From assembly GCF_003946695.1 (NCBI RefSeq), contig NZ_RHOX01000005.1:1-64000 (forward strand): 64,000 nucleotides of DNA, written 5' to 3'. The notes beneath the pieces were generated by a model that searched no databases, was not told the origin of the DNA, and worked only from the letters and a program-made list of their open reading frames with translations. Positions 1 through 8,256 of the stretch are shown here, one piece after another; the stretch's first letter is position 1; every line of letters starts with the position of its first letter. Both the position numbers and the translations under genes were made by a program. Source of the DNA: Lapidilactobacillus bayanensis. Lineage in GTDB: Bacteria > Bacillota > Bacilli > Lactobacillales > Lactobacillaceae.

Positions 1-212
1 ACTTACAACAAAGCTTGAGTTTGAGACGAATTGGTTTTGATTCGGCTCAAACCAATGCTCGCAGCGTTCCACCAGCGATTTACCGCAGGCACGAAGAAAT
101 GCAATATAACAGTTTTAGGTCTTGGCATTCGGTTCAAACCAATGCTCGCAGCGTTCCACCAGCGCATTTTCCGCAGGCACGAAGAACCGCAATATAACAG
201 TTTTAGGTCTTT
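1..212. repeat. Partial family B element with two tandem end-repeats
   Basis: Non-coding. Two tandem copies of a unit of about 73 bp (about 67-139 and 140-212) carry the same core seen at the right end of the large family B elements at 7023-7170 and 43550-43612: GCGTTCCACCAGCG, then CCGCAGGCACGAAGAA, then a tail ending in AACAGTTTTAGGTCTT. Upstream, ATTGGTTT and AAACCAAT form an 8-bp stem. The element is cut by the window edge. Short open frames across it look like chance frames. Confidence 0.75.
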
Positions 213-235
213 AATTAGAAACGCCTCAATATATA

Positions 236-266
236 CAAAAACGACCACGATATTTGTCGTGGTCGT
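236..266 (-). terminator. Rho-independent terminator of the deoxyribosyltransferase-like gene
   Basis: A perfect 10-bp stem, ACGACCACGA (241-250) and TCGTGGTCGT (257-266), closes a 6-nt loop. Read on the minus strand it is followed by a T run (A run at 237-241 on plus). It lies about 80 bp past the stop of the minus-strand gene at 344. Confidence 0.8.
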
Positions 267-343
267 TTAGTTAAATTATCATAAGATAAAATCAGCAAAC
301 AGAATCTACTACAAGCCAATCTTCGTCCTATTTTTAAAACCGA

Positions 344-823
344 TTATTTGGAAATGAATTGTTGAATACCCGCAAGTAAATCAATTTCGCTATTATAAAT
401 GGTGCCGTTCAGCTTGATTAAACCAGTGGTGTATAAATTTAGATAGTGGAATTGATTTTCGCAGATTTCGGCTAACGCGGCTAATTTTTTCGAGTTGTTG
501 AAGCCTTGCTGACGTGAATCAGTGTATAAACCAAAGATGGGAATGTTTTTCGCATAAGCCACACCAATTTCACTGGCGACACCGGCATCAATGACCGGAC
601 CGTCTAGAATCGCAATCATTAAATCACTGCGTAGTACCTCATTGGTATCCGCTTGCGCAATCATCTTAGAGTCGGCATAGGCTTGTTTATCATTGATCGC
701 CGCGTTTTCTTGTGGAAGATAAACGTCAATTTCTGGTGAAATCGCGCGAATCTTCGTGGCCAATTGTGCGTTGAAATTGACATCTGCTTGTGAGAATAAA
801 CCATTAGCAAAATAAAAATGCAT
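344..823 (-). CDS. Nucleoside 2-deoxyribosyltransferase-like protein
   Basis: Predicted 159-aa cytoplasmic protein of the nucleoside deoxyribosyltransferase family (PF05014-like), whose members exchange bases on 2'-deoxynucleosides in purine/pyrimidine salvage. The N-terminus YFANGLFSQADVNFNAQ matches the family opening, and the segment DGPVIDAGVASEIGVAYA carries the expected Asp and the Glu that serves as nucleophile in characterised members. The longer frame back to 940 overlaps the neighbouring gene; the ATG at 823 has GGAGGG just upstream and starts exactly at the family N-terminus. It lies 22 bp downstream of the DUF975 gene on the same strand, probably in one transcript ending at the hairpin near 241-266. 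The exact substrate is not predictable. Confidence 0.8.
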   Translation of the reverse strand: MHFYFANGLFSQADVNFNAQLATKIRAISPEIDVYLPQENAAINDKQAYADSKMIAQADTNEVLRSDLMIAILDGPVIDAGVASEIGVAYAKNIPIFGLYTDSRQQGFNNSKKLAALAEICENQFHYLNLYTTGLIKLNGTIYNSEIDLLAGIQQFISK

Positions 824-845
824 TATTGTCCCTCCAAAAGCTGAA

Positions 846-1646
846 TTAGTAATTAATAGTATCAGATGAATCAGTCGTATCGTTTGAGTTTTCAGTTGCC
901 AACTCACTATTTTGATAAATATTGTCGTAAAAGGCTGCAAAGGCGAGATTATAATAAGGAATCACATAAAGTGACAATAAGCCAAAGGTGCAGATCACGC
1001 CTAAATACCACCAGAAGAAGCTTAATTGGAAGATGAATAAATCAAATTTGTGGCCGCGCATTAATTTCCAACTTAGCTTAAGTAATTCTAAGTAACCGTA
1101 TTTGTCACCGACATCATAATAGAGTAGATAAACGATTCGTAGGGCATAGTCGAAGAGAATTCCGGGGATAATGAATAACATTAAACCAACTATGCTAGCA
1201 ATTGACGTTAACAGATACAGCACAATGATACCTAAAAGATAGTCAAACTTAAAACCCTGAAAGGCTTTTTTGAAAGGGTGCTCCAGAACTTGGTCATCTT
1301 TGAGACGCAGCCATTCTAGTGAAGCAAAGACAATTCCCGTGTTGATAATTGTGCCGATCAAACTACCGCCGAAAGACGTGAATGGATTGATACCGCCGTT
1401 GCTAGCAGCTGAACCATCGCGGCCGGCTTTTGCAGCAGAATTAACGGCCGTGTTGACGGTATGGCGAAATGTTTCTGAAGTCAGATAGGCAGCGATGAAG
1501 ACGCCAATACTGACAACCAGAATCAAACCGATTAAGATAATACCGATCATCGGTAACCAGTTGAGCGCAAACGCAGTGCCGTAATGATGTTTCATAGTTT
1601 GGCGTGCGCGTTTTTTAATTTGTGGTCGTGTTAAATAATTAGTCAT
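846..1646 (-). CDS. DUF975 family integral membrane protein
   Basis: A 266-aa membrane protein. After a basic N-terminus (TRPQIKKRARQTMKHHYG) there is a hydrophobic segment, a soluble loop of about 40 residues, and then several further membrane segments. The basic start followed by NWLPMIGIIL and the C-terminal pattern SWKLMRGHKFDLFIFQLSFFWW fit DUF975 (PF06161), a family of Gram-positive multi-pass proteins without assigned function. GGGAGA precedes the ATG. It sits between rlmD, 40 bp upstream, and the deoxyribosyltransferase-like gene. Nothing in the context tells its role. Confidence 0.8.
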   Translation of the reverse strand: MTNYLTRPQIKKRARQTMKHHYGTAFALNWLPMIGIILIGLILVVSIGVFIAAYLTSETFRHTVNTAVNSAAKAGRDGSAASNGGINPFTSFGGSLIGTIINTGIVFASLEWLRLKDDQVLEHPFKKAFQGFKFDYLLGIIVLYLLTSIASIVGLMLFIIPGILFDYALRIVYLLYYDVGDKYGYLELLKLSWKLMRGHKFDLFIFQLSFFWWYLGVICTFGLLSLYVIPYYNLAFAAFYDNIYQNSELATENSNDTTDSSDTINY

Positions 1647-1686
1647 TAGAATCTCCCTTCGTCTTTAAAAAGCTAGTTTTGCTATT

Positions 1687-3069
1687 TTAACGTAACTTTA
1701 GTTGGACGACTGCTTCAACGCGCGCTGTTTCTGGGAACATGTCGACCATTTGAATCTTTTCAACTTGATAGGCTTTCGTTAATTTGGTCAAATCACGAGC
1801 TAAAGTTGATTCATTGCAAGAAATGTAAACTATTTTTTCCGGTATTGCTGACAATAGGGTTTGAATCAAACTATCTGCTAAACCAACTCTTGGTGGGTCA
1901 ACGACGACTGCAGAGAAGTAATTGCCTTCAGCTTGGAGTTTAGGCAGTTTGCTTTCCACTTTACCGGTGTAATAAATTGCGTTGGTAATCTGATTATGTT
2001 TGGCATTTTGCCGTGCATCAGCGACGGCGTCAGGAATTTCTTCAATACCGACTACTGAGTGAACTTTACTGGCGAGACTTAGACCAATCGTTCCTACACC
2101 GGCGTAAGCATCTAATAATTGATCGTCAGGTTGGGGAGCTAAGAATTTAGTCACAACTTGATAAAGTTTTTCAGTTTGGGCCAAGTTTAATTGTAGGAAT
2201 GCACGGGGTGACAGTAAAAATTTTAAATCCCCTAGTTGTTCTTCAAGATAATCAGCACCAGCAAGTTTCCAAGTCTCGTCACCCCAGAATAATCCCTGTT
2301 TAGATTGATTGAGATTTTGAAAGATTCCTGTAACTTCTGGAATCTTCTCAGCAATCAGGGTTAGTAAGGGCTGTTTGTGAGGCATCTTCTTAGAATTAGT
2401 GATGAAAGTTAATTGCGCTTGGTGCCGTAATTGTGATTCGCGAACCGCCACAGCTTTAATAATCCCAGAATTAGTTTTAGCATCATAAATTGGCATCTGT
2501 AATTCAGTCAAGATTGGTAGTAAACGTCGCACAACACTTAAGGTCAGTTCACTTTGCGTGGGCATTTCCGGCAAATCGACTAAAGTTTGCGTATTTGGTT
2601 GATAGAGACCACTAATTAAAGTCCCATCAGCTAATTGCTCGATTGGAAATTGCGCCTTGTTGCGGTAGTGCCAAGGATTGTCAGCACCGATTGGTGGCAA
2701 GATTTGATAATGTTCGTAACCACGTGGCTTGAATTTCTCTAAAGCTTGTTTAATTAAATCATTCTTGTAAACAAGTTGGTCGGGATATTTAAGATGCGCA
2801 AATTCCAAACCACCAACTTTATTGCTGATTTCTGGAACGTCGGTAGCCCGCTGAGGGGATGTTTGCCGCAGCTTATGAATTTTGGCACGAATATAGCGAT
2901 CAGTGACTTGTGTTGCTTCTACAACGGCAACTTCTTCTGGTAACAAGCCTGGCACAAATGTGACTTTATGTTGGAAATAGCCGATACCTTCACCATTAAT
3001 GCCGATTTTATGGGCAGTAATTGGGAAACGTTGACCGACTTCGACGACAACATTATTTTGTTGTTTCAT
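1687..3069 (-). CDS. rlmD: 23S rRNA (uracil-C5)-methyltransferase, RlmD/RlmCD type
   Basis: A 460-aa SAM-dependent RNA m5U methyltransferase. An N-terminal TRAM domain (about residues 8-65) binds RNA. The Rossmann SAM motif is LLDAYAGVGTIGLSLA, followed by VVVDPPRVGL, the catalytic cysteine in YISCNESTLARDL, and the C-terminal Glu in FPETARVEAVVQL. The four cysteines that bind a 4Fe-4S cluster in RumA/RlmD are missing: where CGGCQ..HL is expected the protein reads GGLEFAHLKYPDQL. The start at 3069 (MKQQNN) has an AGAGGT site at good spacing; the frame extends nine codons further. It is divergent from recX. The family is clear; whether it modifies U747, U1939 or both is not. Confidence 0.9.
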   Translation of the reverse strand: MKQQNNVVVEVGQRFPITAHKIGINGEGIGYFQHKVTFVPGLLPEEVAVVEATQVTDRYIRAKIHKLRQTSPQRATDVPEISNKVGGLEFAHLKYPDQLVYKNDLIKQALEKFKPRGYEHYQILPPIGADNPWHYRNKAQFPIEQLADGTLISGLYQPNTQTLVDLPEMPTQSELTLSVVRRLLPILTELQMPIYDAKTNSGIIKAVAVRESQLRHQAQLTFITNSKKMPHKQPLLTLIAEKIPEVTGIFQNLNQSKQGLFWGDETWKLAGADYLEEQLGDLKFLLSPRAFLQLNLAQTEKLYQVVTKFLAPQPDDQLLDAYAGVGTIGLSLASKVHSVVGIEEIPDAVADARQNAKHNQITNAIYYTGKVESKLPKLQAEGNYFSAVVVDPPRVGLADSLIQTLLSAIPEKIVYISCNESTLARDLTKLTKAYQVEKIQMVDMFPETARVEAVVQLKLR

Positions 3070-3164
3070 GGTTAACCTCTTTTTTATCATTCTCATGTTA
3101 AAATGATTAATGTTAGTCTAAGTATAAATGATTTCGTGCTTTAAAGCGATGTTGGAGGTAGTCA

Positions 3165-3959
3165 ATGACTGCAAAAATTACAAAAATTACCGCACAGAAG
3201 CGTCCGGGTCGCTATAATATTTTCCTCGATGGTCAATATGCCTTTCCCGTTAGTGAAGATGTTTTGATTGATTTTGCCCTAATGAAGGATCAAGAAGTTG
3301 ATGCTGAGTTAAAGAAGCAATTATTGGCGGCCGATGCTAATTCGCAAGCACATCAACTTGCCCTGAACTATTTAAGTTATCAATTACGAACGATCAAGGA
3401 AATGCGAACATATTTACACGATCACGATGTTGGTGCTGATACGATTGAAAAAATTATTGTGCAATTAACTGAACAGAAATATTTGGATGATGCTGAATAC
3501 GCGAAGGCATACGTACGTACCAATATGGCGCTACATGAAAAAGGGCGGATTGTCATTGACCGTGAATTGAAACAAAAAGGTGTCGCGGCGACAGAGATTA
3601 CCGATGCACTAGCGCTATATGACACTGAAACCACAGTCGAAAATGGAACAAAACTGGCTAAAAAAGTTTGGCAACGTCAGGCCAAACTAGCCCAACGTGT
3701 TCGCCAACAAAAGGTTCGGCAATCACTGCAACAAAAGGGATTTACTGGTGACGAAATCACGTTAATTTTTGAGCAGTTAGATTTTTCGGTTGATCCAGAA
3801 GATGAACACGATCTTCTCGACGAGACGGCAGCCAAAATTGTGCGCCGCTATCGCCCATTGTCAGATTCAAAGCAACGACAAAAATTCAAACAGGCACTGG
3901 CACGTAAAGGATTTAATTTCGACGACATTAATCGCTGGTTAGAAGATCATTCAGAATAA
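3165..3959 (+). CDS. recX: Regulatory protein RecX
   Basis: A 264-aa RecX protein, which binds RecA filaments and limits RecA recombinase and coprotease activity. The body is made of helical repeat modules, seen in ALNYLSYQLRTIKEMRTYL, EKIIVQLTEQKYLDDAEYA and a C-terminal repeat RQKFKQALARKGFNFDDI. The N-terminal extension (ITKITAQKRPGRYNIFLDG) is typical of Firmicute RecX, as is the length near 265 aa. TTGGAGGT lies 7 nt before the ATG. It is divergent from rlmD with about 95 bp between them, where the promoters must sit. Confidence 0.92.
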   Translation: MTAKITKITAQKRPGRYNIFLDGQYAFPVSEDVLIDFALMKDQEVDAELKKQLLAADANSQAHQLALNYLSYQLRTIKEMRTYLHDHDVGADTIEKIIVQLTEQKYLDDAEYAKAYVRTNMALHEKGRIVIDRELKQKGVAATEITDALALYDTETTVENGTKLAKKVWQRQAKLAQRVRQQKVRQSLQQKGFTGDEITLIFEQLDFSVDPEDEHDLLDETAAKIVRRYRPLSDSKQRQKFKQALARKGFNFDDINRWLEDHSE

Positions 3960-3960
3960 T

Positions 3961-4075
3961 GCGTAAAAGATAGCGTGTTAAAAACTGCAGTAGGTGACTT
4001 TGAAATTTTAAAGTCAGAATCAATTAAGCTGTATTAAGTCAAAATACGCGCACTTTTATGGAATTAAATAATGGT
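3961..4075. repeat. Imperfect palindrome after recX
   Basis: Within the gap between recX and the DUF402 gene, TGACTTT (3995-4001) and AAAGTCA (4010-4016) form a 7-bp hairpin. The flanks GTAAAAG...GCGTG and ATACGCG..CTTTTA pair loosely around it. There is no T run, so it is not a classical terminator. It resembles the other palindromes of the window in architecture but cannot be placed in family A by sequence. A TATAAT at 4156-4161 could be the -10 of the next gene. Confidence 0.45.
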
Positions 4076-4204
4076 AATCTTAAGGCCTGCTCAAACAATT
4101 ACTTTTAGATTGGGCAAATTTAGCACCGGACAATGTAATTCAAACGCAGGTTTGTTATAATAATTAAGAATAGTTAAGTTCCATGAAAGTAGGTTAGATA
4201 ATTG

Positions 4205-4744
4205 ATGCAAGTTCCCAAGGAAGGGGACTATATTGCTATCCAAAGCTATAAGCATGACGGCAGTTTGCATCGCACATGGAAGGAAACAATGGTGCTCAAG
4301 ACCAGCGAGAATTCATTAATCGGCTGTAACGATCACACTTTAGTTACAGAAGATGATGGTCGCCGTTGGGTTACTCGTGAGCCGGCAATTGTTTTTTTTC
4401 ATAAGCATTATTGGTTTAATGTAGTCGCTATGATTCGTGACAGCGGAGTTTCTTATTATTGTAATTTAGCAACCCCTTATGCTTTAGATCGTGAGGCGTT
4501 GAAATATATCGATTACGATTTAGACATTAAGGTTTTTCCCAACGGAGAGAAACGATTGTTAGATGTCGATGAATATAAGCAACATAGTGTGTACTGGAAT
4601 TATCCACCAGAGATTGATCATATTCTCAAGCAGAATGTTAAAGTGCTGGTTGATTGGATTAATCAAGGTAAGGGACCTTTTTCGCAGGCCTACATTGATA
4701 TTTGGTATCGCCGTTATCAAGAATTATTGCATCGCCGTGCTTAA
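4205..4744 (+). CDS. DUF402 protein, YgaC-like nucleoside tri/diphosphatase
   Basis: A 179-aa protein closely matching the Bacillus YgaC/DUF402 family, for which staphylococcal members have been described as metal-dependent nucleoside tri- and diphosphatases. Diagnostic stretches are [62 protein letters not shown] and QGKGPFS..YIDIWY, spread over the whole length. The reading frame also allows TTG at 4202, directly before this ATG; the ATG gives the family N-terminus MxxPKEG. An AGTAGGT site lies upstream. It is followed by a terminator and so looks monocistronic. Confidence 0.85.
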   Translation: MQVPKEGDYIAIQSYKHDGSLHRTWKETMVLKTSENSLIGCNDHTLVTEDDGRRWVTREPAIVFFHKHYWFNVVAMIRDSGVSYYCNLATPYALDREALKYIDYDLDIKVFPNGEKRLLDVDEYKQHSVYWNYPPEIDHILKQNVKVLVDWINQGKGPFSQAYIDIWYRRYQELLHRRA

Positions 4745-4770
4745 GTAATAGGTGCGTAATCTAGTTCTAG

Positions 4771-4806
4771 GAGCTGGGGATCAAAAGTCCTAGCTCTTTT
4801 TATTTT
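4771..4806 (+). terminator. Rho-independent terminator after the DUF402 gene
   Basis: GAGCTGGGG (4771-4779) pairs with CCTAGCTC (4789-4796) with G-T wobbles, followed by TTTTTATTTT. Confidence 0.75.
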
Positions 4807-4846
4807 GTGCTTGGCACATTAGCGACTTTAGCGGGAGGAACGAACC

Positions 4847-5653
4847 ATGGCTAAAAGACGGTATTCACGTAAACGTCAACAAAAATATAGTCTACCATCA
4901 TTAATCGTCGTCATATTGATTGGTTTGGTCGGTTGGTATTTAAAGGGACCCAATAATCAGGACCAAACAACAACCACTAATACCAGTAGTGCCTTGACCA
5001 GTAGTAAAGTTGCTGCTGAGGCGCCAACTGCTGATGGTCAAACCAAAACAGAGGCTAACAGTGCTCCAAGTGAATTAGCTGGACTCACTTACGACCAGCA
5101 GCAAATTATCGCCGTTAATGATAATCAACCGACTTTTTCTAAAAGTGACTTAAGCTTGGCGAATGGAAGCTGGGAGCGTTATTCTGATCTTGATACATTG
5201 AATCGGGTGGGTGTTGCCAATGCAATGCTTGGCCGCGACATCATGCCAACTACTGAGCGTGAGCGATTATATATTAAGCCAACTGGTTGGCATCAACGGA
5301 CGATTATAAACAATGGTCATCAAGATTCACTTTACAACCGCTGCCACTTAATTGGTTTTCAATTAACCGGTCAAAATAATAATGCTAAGAACTTGATGAC
5401 AGGAACTCGTTCGCTAAATGATCCCGGCATGACCTACTATGAAAATACGGTTGCTCAATATATTCGTAAAACTAGCCATCACGTCCGCTACCAGATTCGC
5501 CCCGTATTTCGCGGTAATGATTTAGTCGCGCGGGGAATTCAAATGATGGCGCAATCCGTTGAAGATGATAAAATTAGTTTTAATGTTTACATCTTCAACG
5601 TTCAGGCGAATTACGTGATTAATTACGCCACCGGTACAAGCAGCAATGCTTAG
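4847..5653 (+). CDS. DNA/RNA non-specific endonuclease (DNA-entry nuclease type), membrane-anchored
   Basis: A 268-aa protein with a basic N-terminus, one membrane or signal segment (about residues 15-33, SLPSLIVVILIGLVGWYL), a Ser/Thr/Gln-rich linker, and a C-terminal beta-beta-alpha metal nuclease domain. The catalytic stretch is YNRCHLIGFQL with His167, corresponding to the DRGH motif of EndA/NucA-type nucleases, followed by the conserved NNNAKNLMTGTR asparagine region. The domain is expected outside the cell, where it would degrade DNA for nutrition or during uptake. No competence genes are nearby. GGGAGGAA precedes the ATG. Flanked by a terminator and a family A palindrome, it is probably a single-gene unit. 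Confidence 0.88.
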   Translation: MAKRRYSRKRQQKYSLPSLIVVILIGLVGWYLKGPNNQDQTTTTNTSSALTSSKVAAEAPTADGQTKTEANSAPSELAGLTYDQQQIIAVNDNQPTFSKSDLSLANGSWERYSDLDTLNRVGVANAMLGRDIMPTTERERLYIKPTGWHQRTIINNGHQDSLYNRCHLIGFQLTGQNNNAKNLMTGTRSLNDPGMTYYENTVAQYIRKTSHHVRYQIRPVFRGNDLVARGIQMMAQSVEDDKISFNVYIFNVQANYVINYATGTSSNA

Positions 5654-5663
5654 CCTTAGTAAA

Positions 5664-5775
5664 TGGGATAAAGCCTAGATTATTTGCTGATCGACTTAAC
5701 TGTTCTAGTTGATTAAGTTTTTGGACGAGTACAATGTTACAGTTAAGGTGTTTACATTCAGATCTTTATTCCGCG
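5664..5775 (+). repeat. Family A dispersed palindrome
   Basis: Imperfect palindrome after the nuclease stop. CTTAACTGTTCTAGTTG on the left matches, reversed, the right-hand segment that includes GTTACAGTTAAGG. The right end CATTCAGATCTTTATTCC matches the ends of copies at 34190 and 30870. Confidence 0.55.
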
Positions 5776-5841
5776 CTATGTAAAATGACTGAGATTTGTT
5801 ATTTTATTTCTGTTTCCAATTAATTCGAGGAGATGTCAGTC

Positions 5842-6366
5842 GTGAGTATTATTAAAGTTCCCCAACTAAAAATTATTGGTCAAGTTTCCTTGTCCAGTCA
5901 AATTGATCCTAATGGCAGTTTCTACAGTATGTGGCAGGAATTGGCAGCTGATCCTCAGACGGCTAAAATTGATCAACAATTATTGAAAGACTTTGGTCAG
6001 ACAAATCGAGTTGGGTTAGTTGTTTTTGCACCAGAGAGCTATCTTTATTGGAGTGGTGTGGCGGTGCCAGCAGATTTCACGGTGCCGGAGAATTGGCAGT
6101 CGTATATATTGCCAGCCGGTCGTGCTTTTGAATTCCAACAAGCAGCGCCCGCATTTATGCCCCAAATTCCAGTTAATCTACTGTTGAGTAAGACCTTCGA
6201 TCAGGCGAAAGCAGAAGATGTTAAGTTGCCGGAGAGTTTAGGTCACGCACAACAGCCTTACTTCTTAGAAGAATCGAAATTTACGGACATTGAGCAGATT
6301 GACCAGCAACGTTATTTAGTTTATCTCAGCGATGAAATTGAAGCGTTGGAAGATGATTTAGATTAA
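5842..6366 (+). CDS. GyrI-like small-molecule-binding domain protein (predicted)
   Basis: A 174-aa cytoplasmic protein with no membrane segment. The middle, GLVVFAPESYLYWSGVAVP followed by VPENWQSYILPAGRAFEF, resembles the GyrI-like/AraC effector-binding fold (a YxxGV strand, then an aromatic LPAG strand); this is a pattern call, not a firm match. An ATG at 5833 abuts the GAGGAG site with no spacing, so the in-frame GTG at 5842, 9 nt beyond that site, is the better start. There is no DNA-binding domain, so it would be a stand-alone ligand-binding protein. A family A palindrome and a strong terminator follow. Confidence 0.6.
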   Translation: MSIIKVPQLKIIGQVSLSSQIDPNGSFYSMWQELAADPQTAKIDQQLLKDFGQTNRVGLVVFAPESYLYWSGVAVPADFTVPENWQSYILPAGRAFEFQQAAPAFMPQIPVNLLLSKTFDQAKAEDVKLPESLGHAQQPYFLEESKFTDIEQIDQQRYLVYLSDEIEALEDDLD

Positions 6367-6389
6367 AGAAGATGATTTAAATTAAAAAA

Positions 6390-6506
6390 GAAGTGGGACG
6401 AAAACTGGATTGAGTTCGATGATTAATCACGTCGCACTATTTAACCAAGTTTTTAGTCAAATTGAACGTTGTATCAAGGCATTAGTGCTCCAGCTTTCGT
6501 CTCAAA
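6390..6506 (+). repeat. Family A dispersed palindrome
   Basis: The ends GGGACGAAAACTGG (from 6396) and CCAGCTTTCGTCT (6490-6502) are inverted copies of each other, and the interior also pairs loosely. Same layout as copies at 30958 and 34080. Confidence 0.65.
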
Positions 6507-6515
6507 GTAATATAA

Positions 6516-6558
6516 AACACAAGGCGCAATCAAAAATTTGCGCCTTGTGTTCTTTTTT
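6516..6558 (+). terminator. Strong rho-independent terminator
   Basis: A perfect 14-bp stem, AACACAAGGCGCAA (6516-6529) and TTGCGCCTTGTGTT (6538-6551), with an 8-nt loop, followed by CTTTTTTG. It ends transcription from the GyrI-like gene. Confidence 0.9.
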
Positions 6559-6596
6559 GTCTAAGCTAACATGTCAGGTTCTAAAATCATTATTTT

Positions 6597-7170
6597 GTGG
6601 TTCTTCGCGCTTACGCCAAGGTTGCCATGGGATGTGGCGCGTTGCCGTGGCGGCGAAAGAATACTTAGCGCTGGAACGTAGTGGGCGTTGCTTGAAGCCA
6701 ATTTTTGCAAAATTGTCTCCAAGACAAGCCTTCTTGTAACAGCTAAAGCTGCAACAAGAATGTCACTACTGAGCGGTATTCTTTCGCCGCCACTTAACAA
6801 ACAAGAGGGCAACCTTTGCGCAAGCGCTAAATTGACAAGTGGTTAAATTGCTTCCCGGAATTTTGAGAAGTACAAACTTGAAGTTAAATCACACCATAGT
6901 ATCTCTTTTGTCAGTGCCGGAGGGAAATCGCGGTCAGCTGTGAAATTGTCGTTGATGCTTTAGCATTTACGACAAGGCCGAGCTTTAAGACAATCGTAGA
7001 TTGGCTTAAAGTCGAGCCCACGGCGTTCCACCAGCGCATTTCCCGCAGGCACGGAGAACCACAACATAACAGTTCTAGGTTTTGTTATTTTGATGATGCC
7101 CACAGCGTTCCACCAACGTATTTTCCGCAGGCGCGGAGAATAGCAACATAATAGTTTTAGGACTTAACGC
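6597..7170. repeat. Family B large two-hairpin element, copy I
   Basis: A non-coding element between convergent genes. The left hairpin is closed by GCGCTTACGCCAAGG / CCTTTGCGCAAGCGC and a perfect 18-bp stem (6647-6664 with 6776-6793). Inside it are two smaller hairpins, one with arms CAATTTT/AAAATTG, the other with TTCTTGT/ACAAGAA and CAGCT/AGCTG (6731-6760). The right hairpin spans about 6911-7065 and holds a module with arms TTGTCGT/ACGACAA and ATGCT/AGCAT (6946-6975). Two tandem end-repeats follow (7023-7081, 7104-7170). It matches the copies at 43096 and 45865 with stems changed on both arms. Confidence 0.85.
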
Positions 7171-7201
7171 AGAGCAATGTTTAATGCGGTAGCTCACCAT
7201 A

Positions 7202-7669
7202 TTAATATTTTGTTTCCGGTTCGCCCATTTTTAATAAATCAAAAGCCAAATAGGAACCGAGCATCACAGAGACGAACATAGCTATAATTAGCCAGCCAAT
7301 TGCGGTGTCACTAATAAATTTAAAGGTGAAGAACAGACGCGTGAAATAAATCCCACAGATGCTTAAAACAGCATCAAGTCCCAAATTGAAAATTTGTAGT
7401 GGCCGATTGTGGCTAACGAGAAAGAACCGACCTAGATAACGCAACACACTTGGTTGCTTTTGTAGGACTAATAGTCCCAGTGGTTGTTGGATAATGACTT
7501 TTAACATCATCATGAAAATCGCACCAACGGCCGCGCCGACTAATAAACGCCAATAACTGGACCAGTGGATAACAAGTGCATTATAGGCTGTGCCAATTAA
7601 AAGAATTGCAAATACGTAAGGAATTAAGAAGAGAAATAAATAGGTAAAGAACAGTTTCATTTTTGACAT
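7202..7669 (-). CDS. Hypothetical four-segment membrane protein
   Basis: A 155-aa protein with about four predicted membrane segments (around residues 5-25, 38-60, 98-115 and 125-147) and basic loops. I do not recognise a family. The start ATG at 7669 follows the stop codon of the upstream GNAT gene directly (TAAATG), with AAAGGA about 10 nt upstream inside that gene, so the two are translated from one message. The downstream end is followed only by the family B repeat; no clear terminator of its own was seen. Confidence 0.65.
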   Translation of the reverse strand: MSKMKLFFTYLFLFLIPYVFAILLIGTAYNALVIHWSSYWRLLVGAAVGAIFMMMLKVIIQQPLGLLVLQKQPSVLRYLGRFFLVSHNRPLQIFNLGLDAVLSICGIYFTRLFFTFKFISDTAIGWLIIAMFVSVMLGSYLAFDLLKMGEPETKY

Positions 7670-8155
7670 TTAAGCTTGTCCTTTCTGATGCAGCGTTAGG
7701 ATCATTTCGCGATGGCGAATGCCGGCATCAAGAAATTCTGAACGTTCGGTTAAATGGTAACCTAATTGCTGATAAAACGGGATAGCAGTTATTTGAGCAT
7801 CGAGAATTAAGTAAGCGATGTTCTGAGCTTGAGCGTCTGTCGCAATGGCATTAAGTAATGCAGAGCCGTAGTGATGATGGCGGAATTCTTTGAGCGTCGC
7901 GACTCGTTGAACGTGCCAGCCATTATTTTTTGCGGGCACAATTCGCGCAGTTGTGGCTGGAACTTGTGCTAAGTAACCGACATAGTTAATGGCAATGGGA
8001 TCATTTTCGTCAATCTCGATAGCTAGATCAACTTTTTGTTCAGTCACAAAGACTGTGCGACGAATCATTAAAGCATCTTGGTACGTTTTGGTTGTTAGAC
8101 CTGTTTCTGATTTAATCTCCACTTGATATGACCAACTTTTTATTGTTCTTAGCAT
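7670..8155 (-). CDS. GNAT family N-acetyltransferase, ElaA-like
   Basis: A 161-aa acetyl-CoA-dependent acyltransferase fold. ALMIRRTVFVTEQ near the N-terminus and VQRVATLKEFRHHHYGSALLNA (acetyl-CoA pyrophosphate loop region), then YLILDAQITAIPFYQQLGY, are the GNAT signature strands and the C-terminal substrate region. The FVTEQ segment and layout are closest to the ElaA subgroup. The substrate is unknown. No convincing ribosome binding site precedes the ATG at 8155, so the true start may be a little downstream. It forms a two-gene unit with the membrane protein that begins one base after its stop. Confidence 0.75.
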   Translation of the reverse strand: MLRTIKSWSYQVEIKSETGLTTKTYQDALMIRRTVFVTEQKVDLAIEIDENDPIAINYVGYLAQVPATTARIVPAKNNGWHVQRVATLKEFRHHHYGSALLNAIATDAQAQNIAYLILDAQITAIPFYQQLGYHLTERSEFLDAGIRHREMILTLHQKGQA

Positions 8156-8256
8156 TGCGACCGAGTAATATGATAGCTATGATTGGTTAACCTAGTTTTA
8201 ATGCTAGCTAATTTAAGTTTATTATAGCCTATTTCATTTCACGGAGAAAATAAAAC

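Noticed and set aside
15-270. Short overlapping frames on both strands at the window start
   Set aside because: They lie wholly in family B repeats, repeat the same translation in tandem and lack ribosome binding sites.
6410-6812. Frames of 83-109 codons in the gap after the GyrI-like gene
   Set aside because: They cross a family A palindrome, a strong terminator and the arms of family B copy I; both arms encode unrelated low-complexity peptides.
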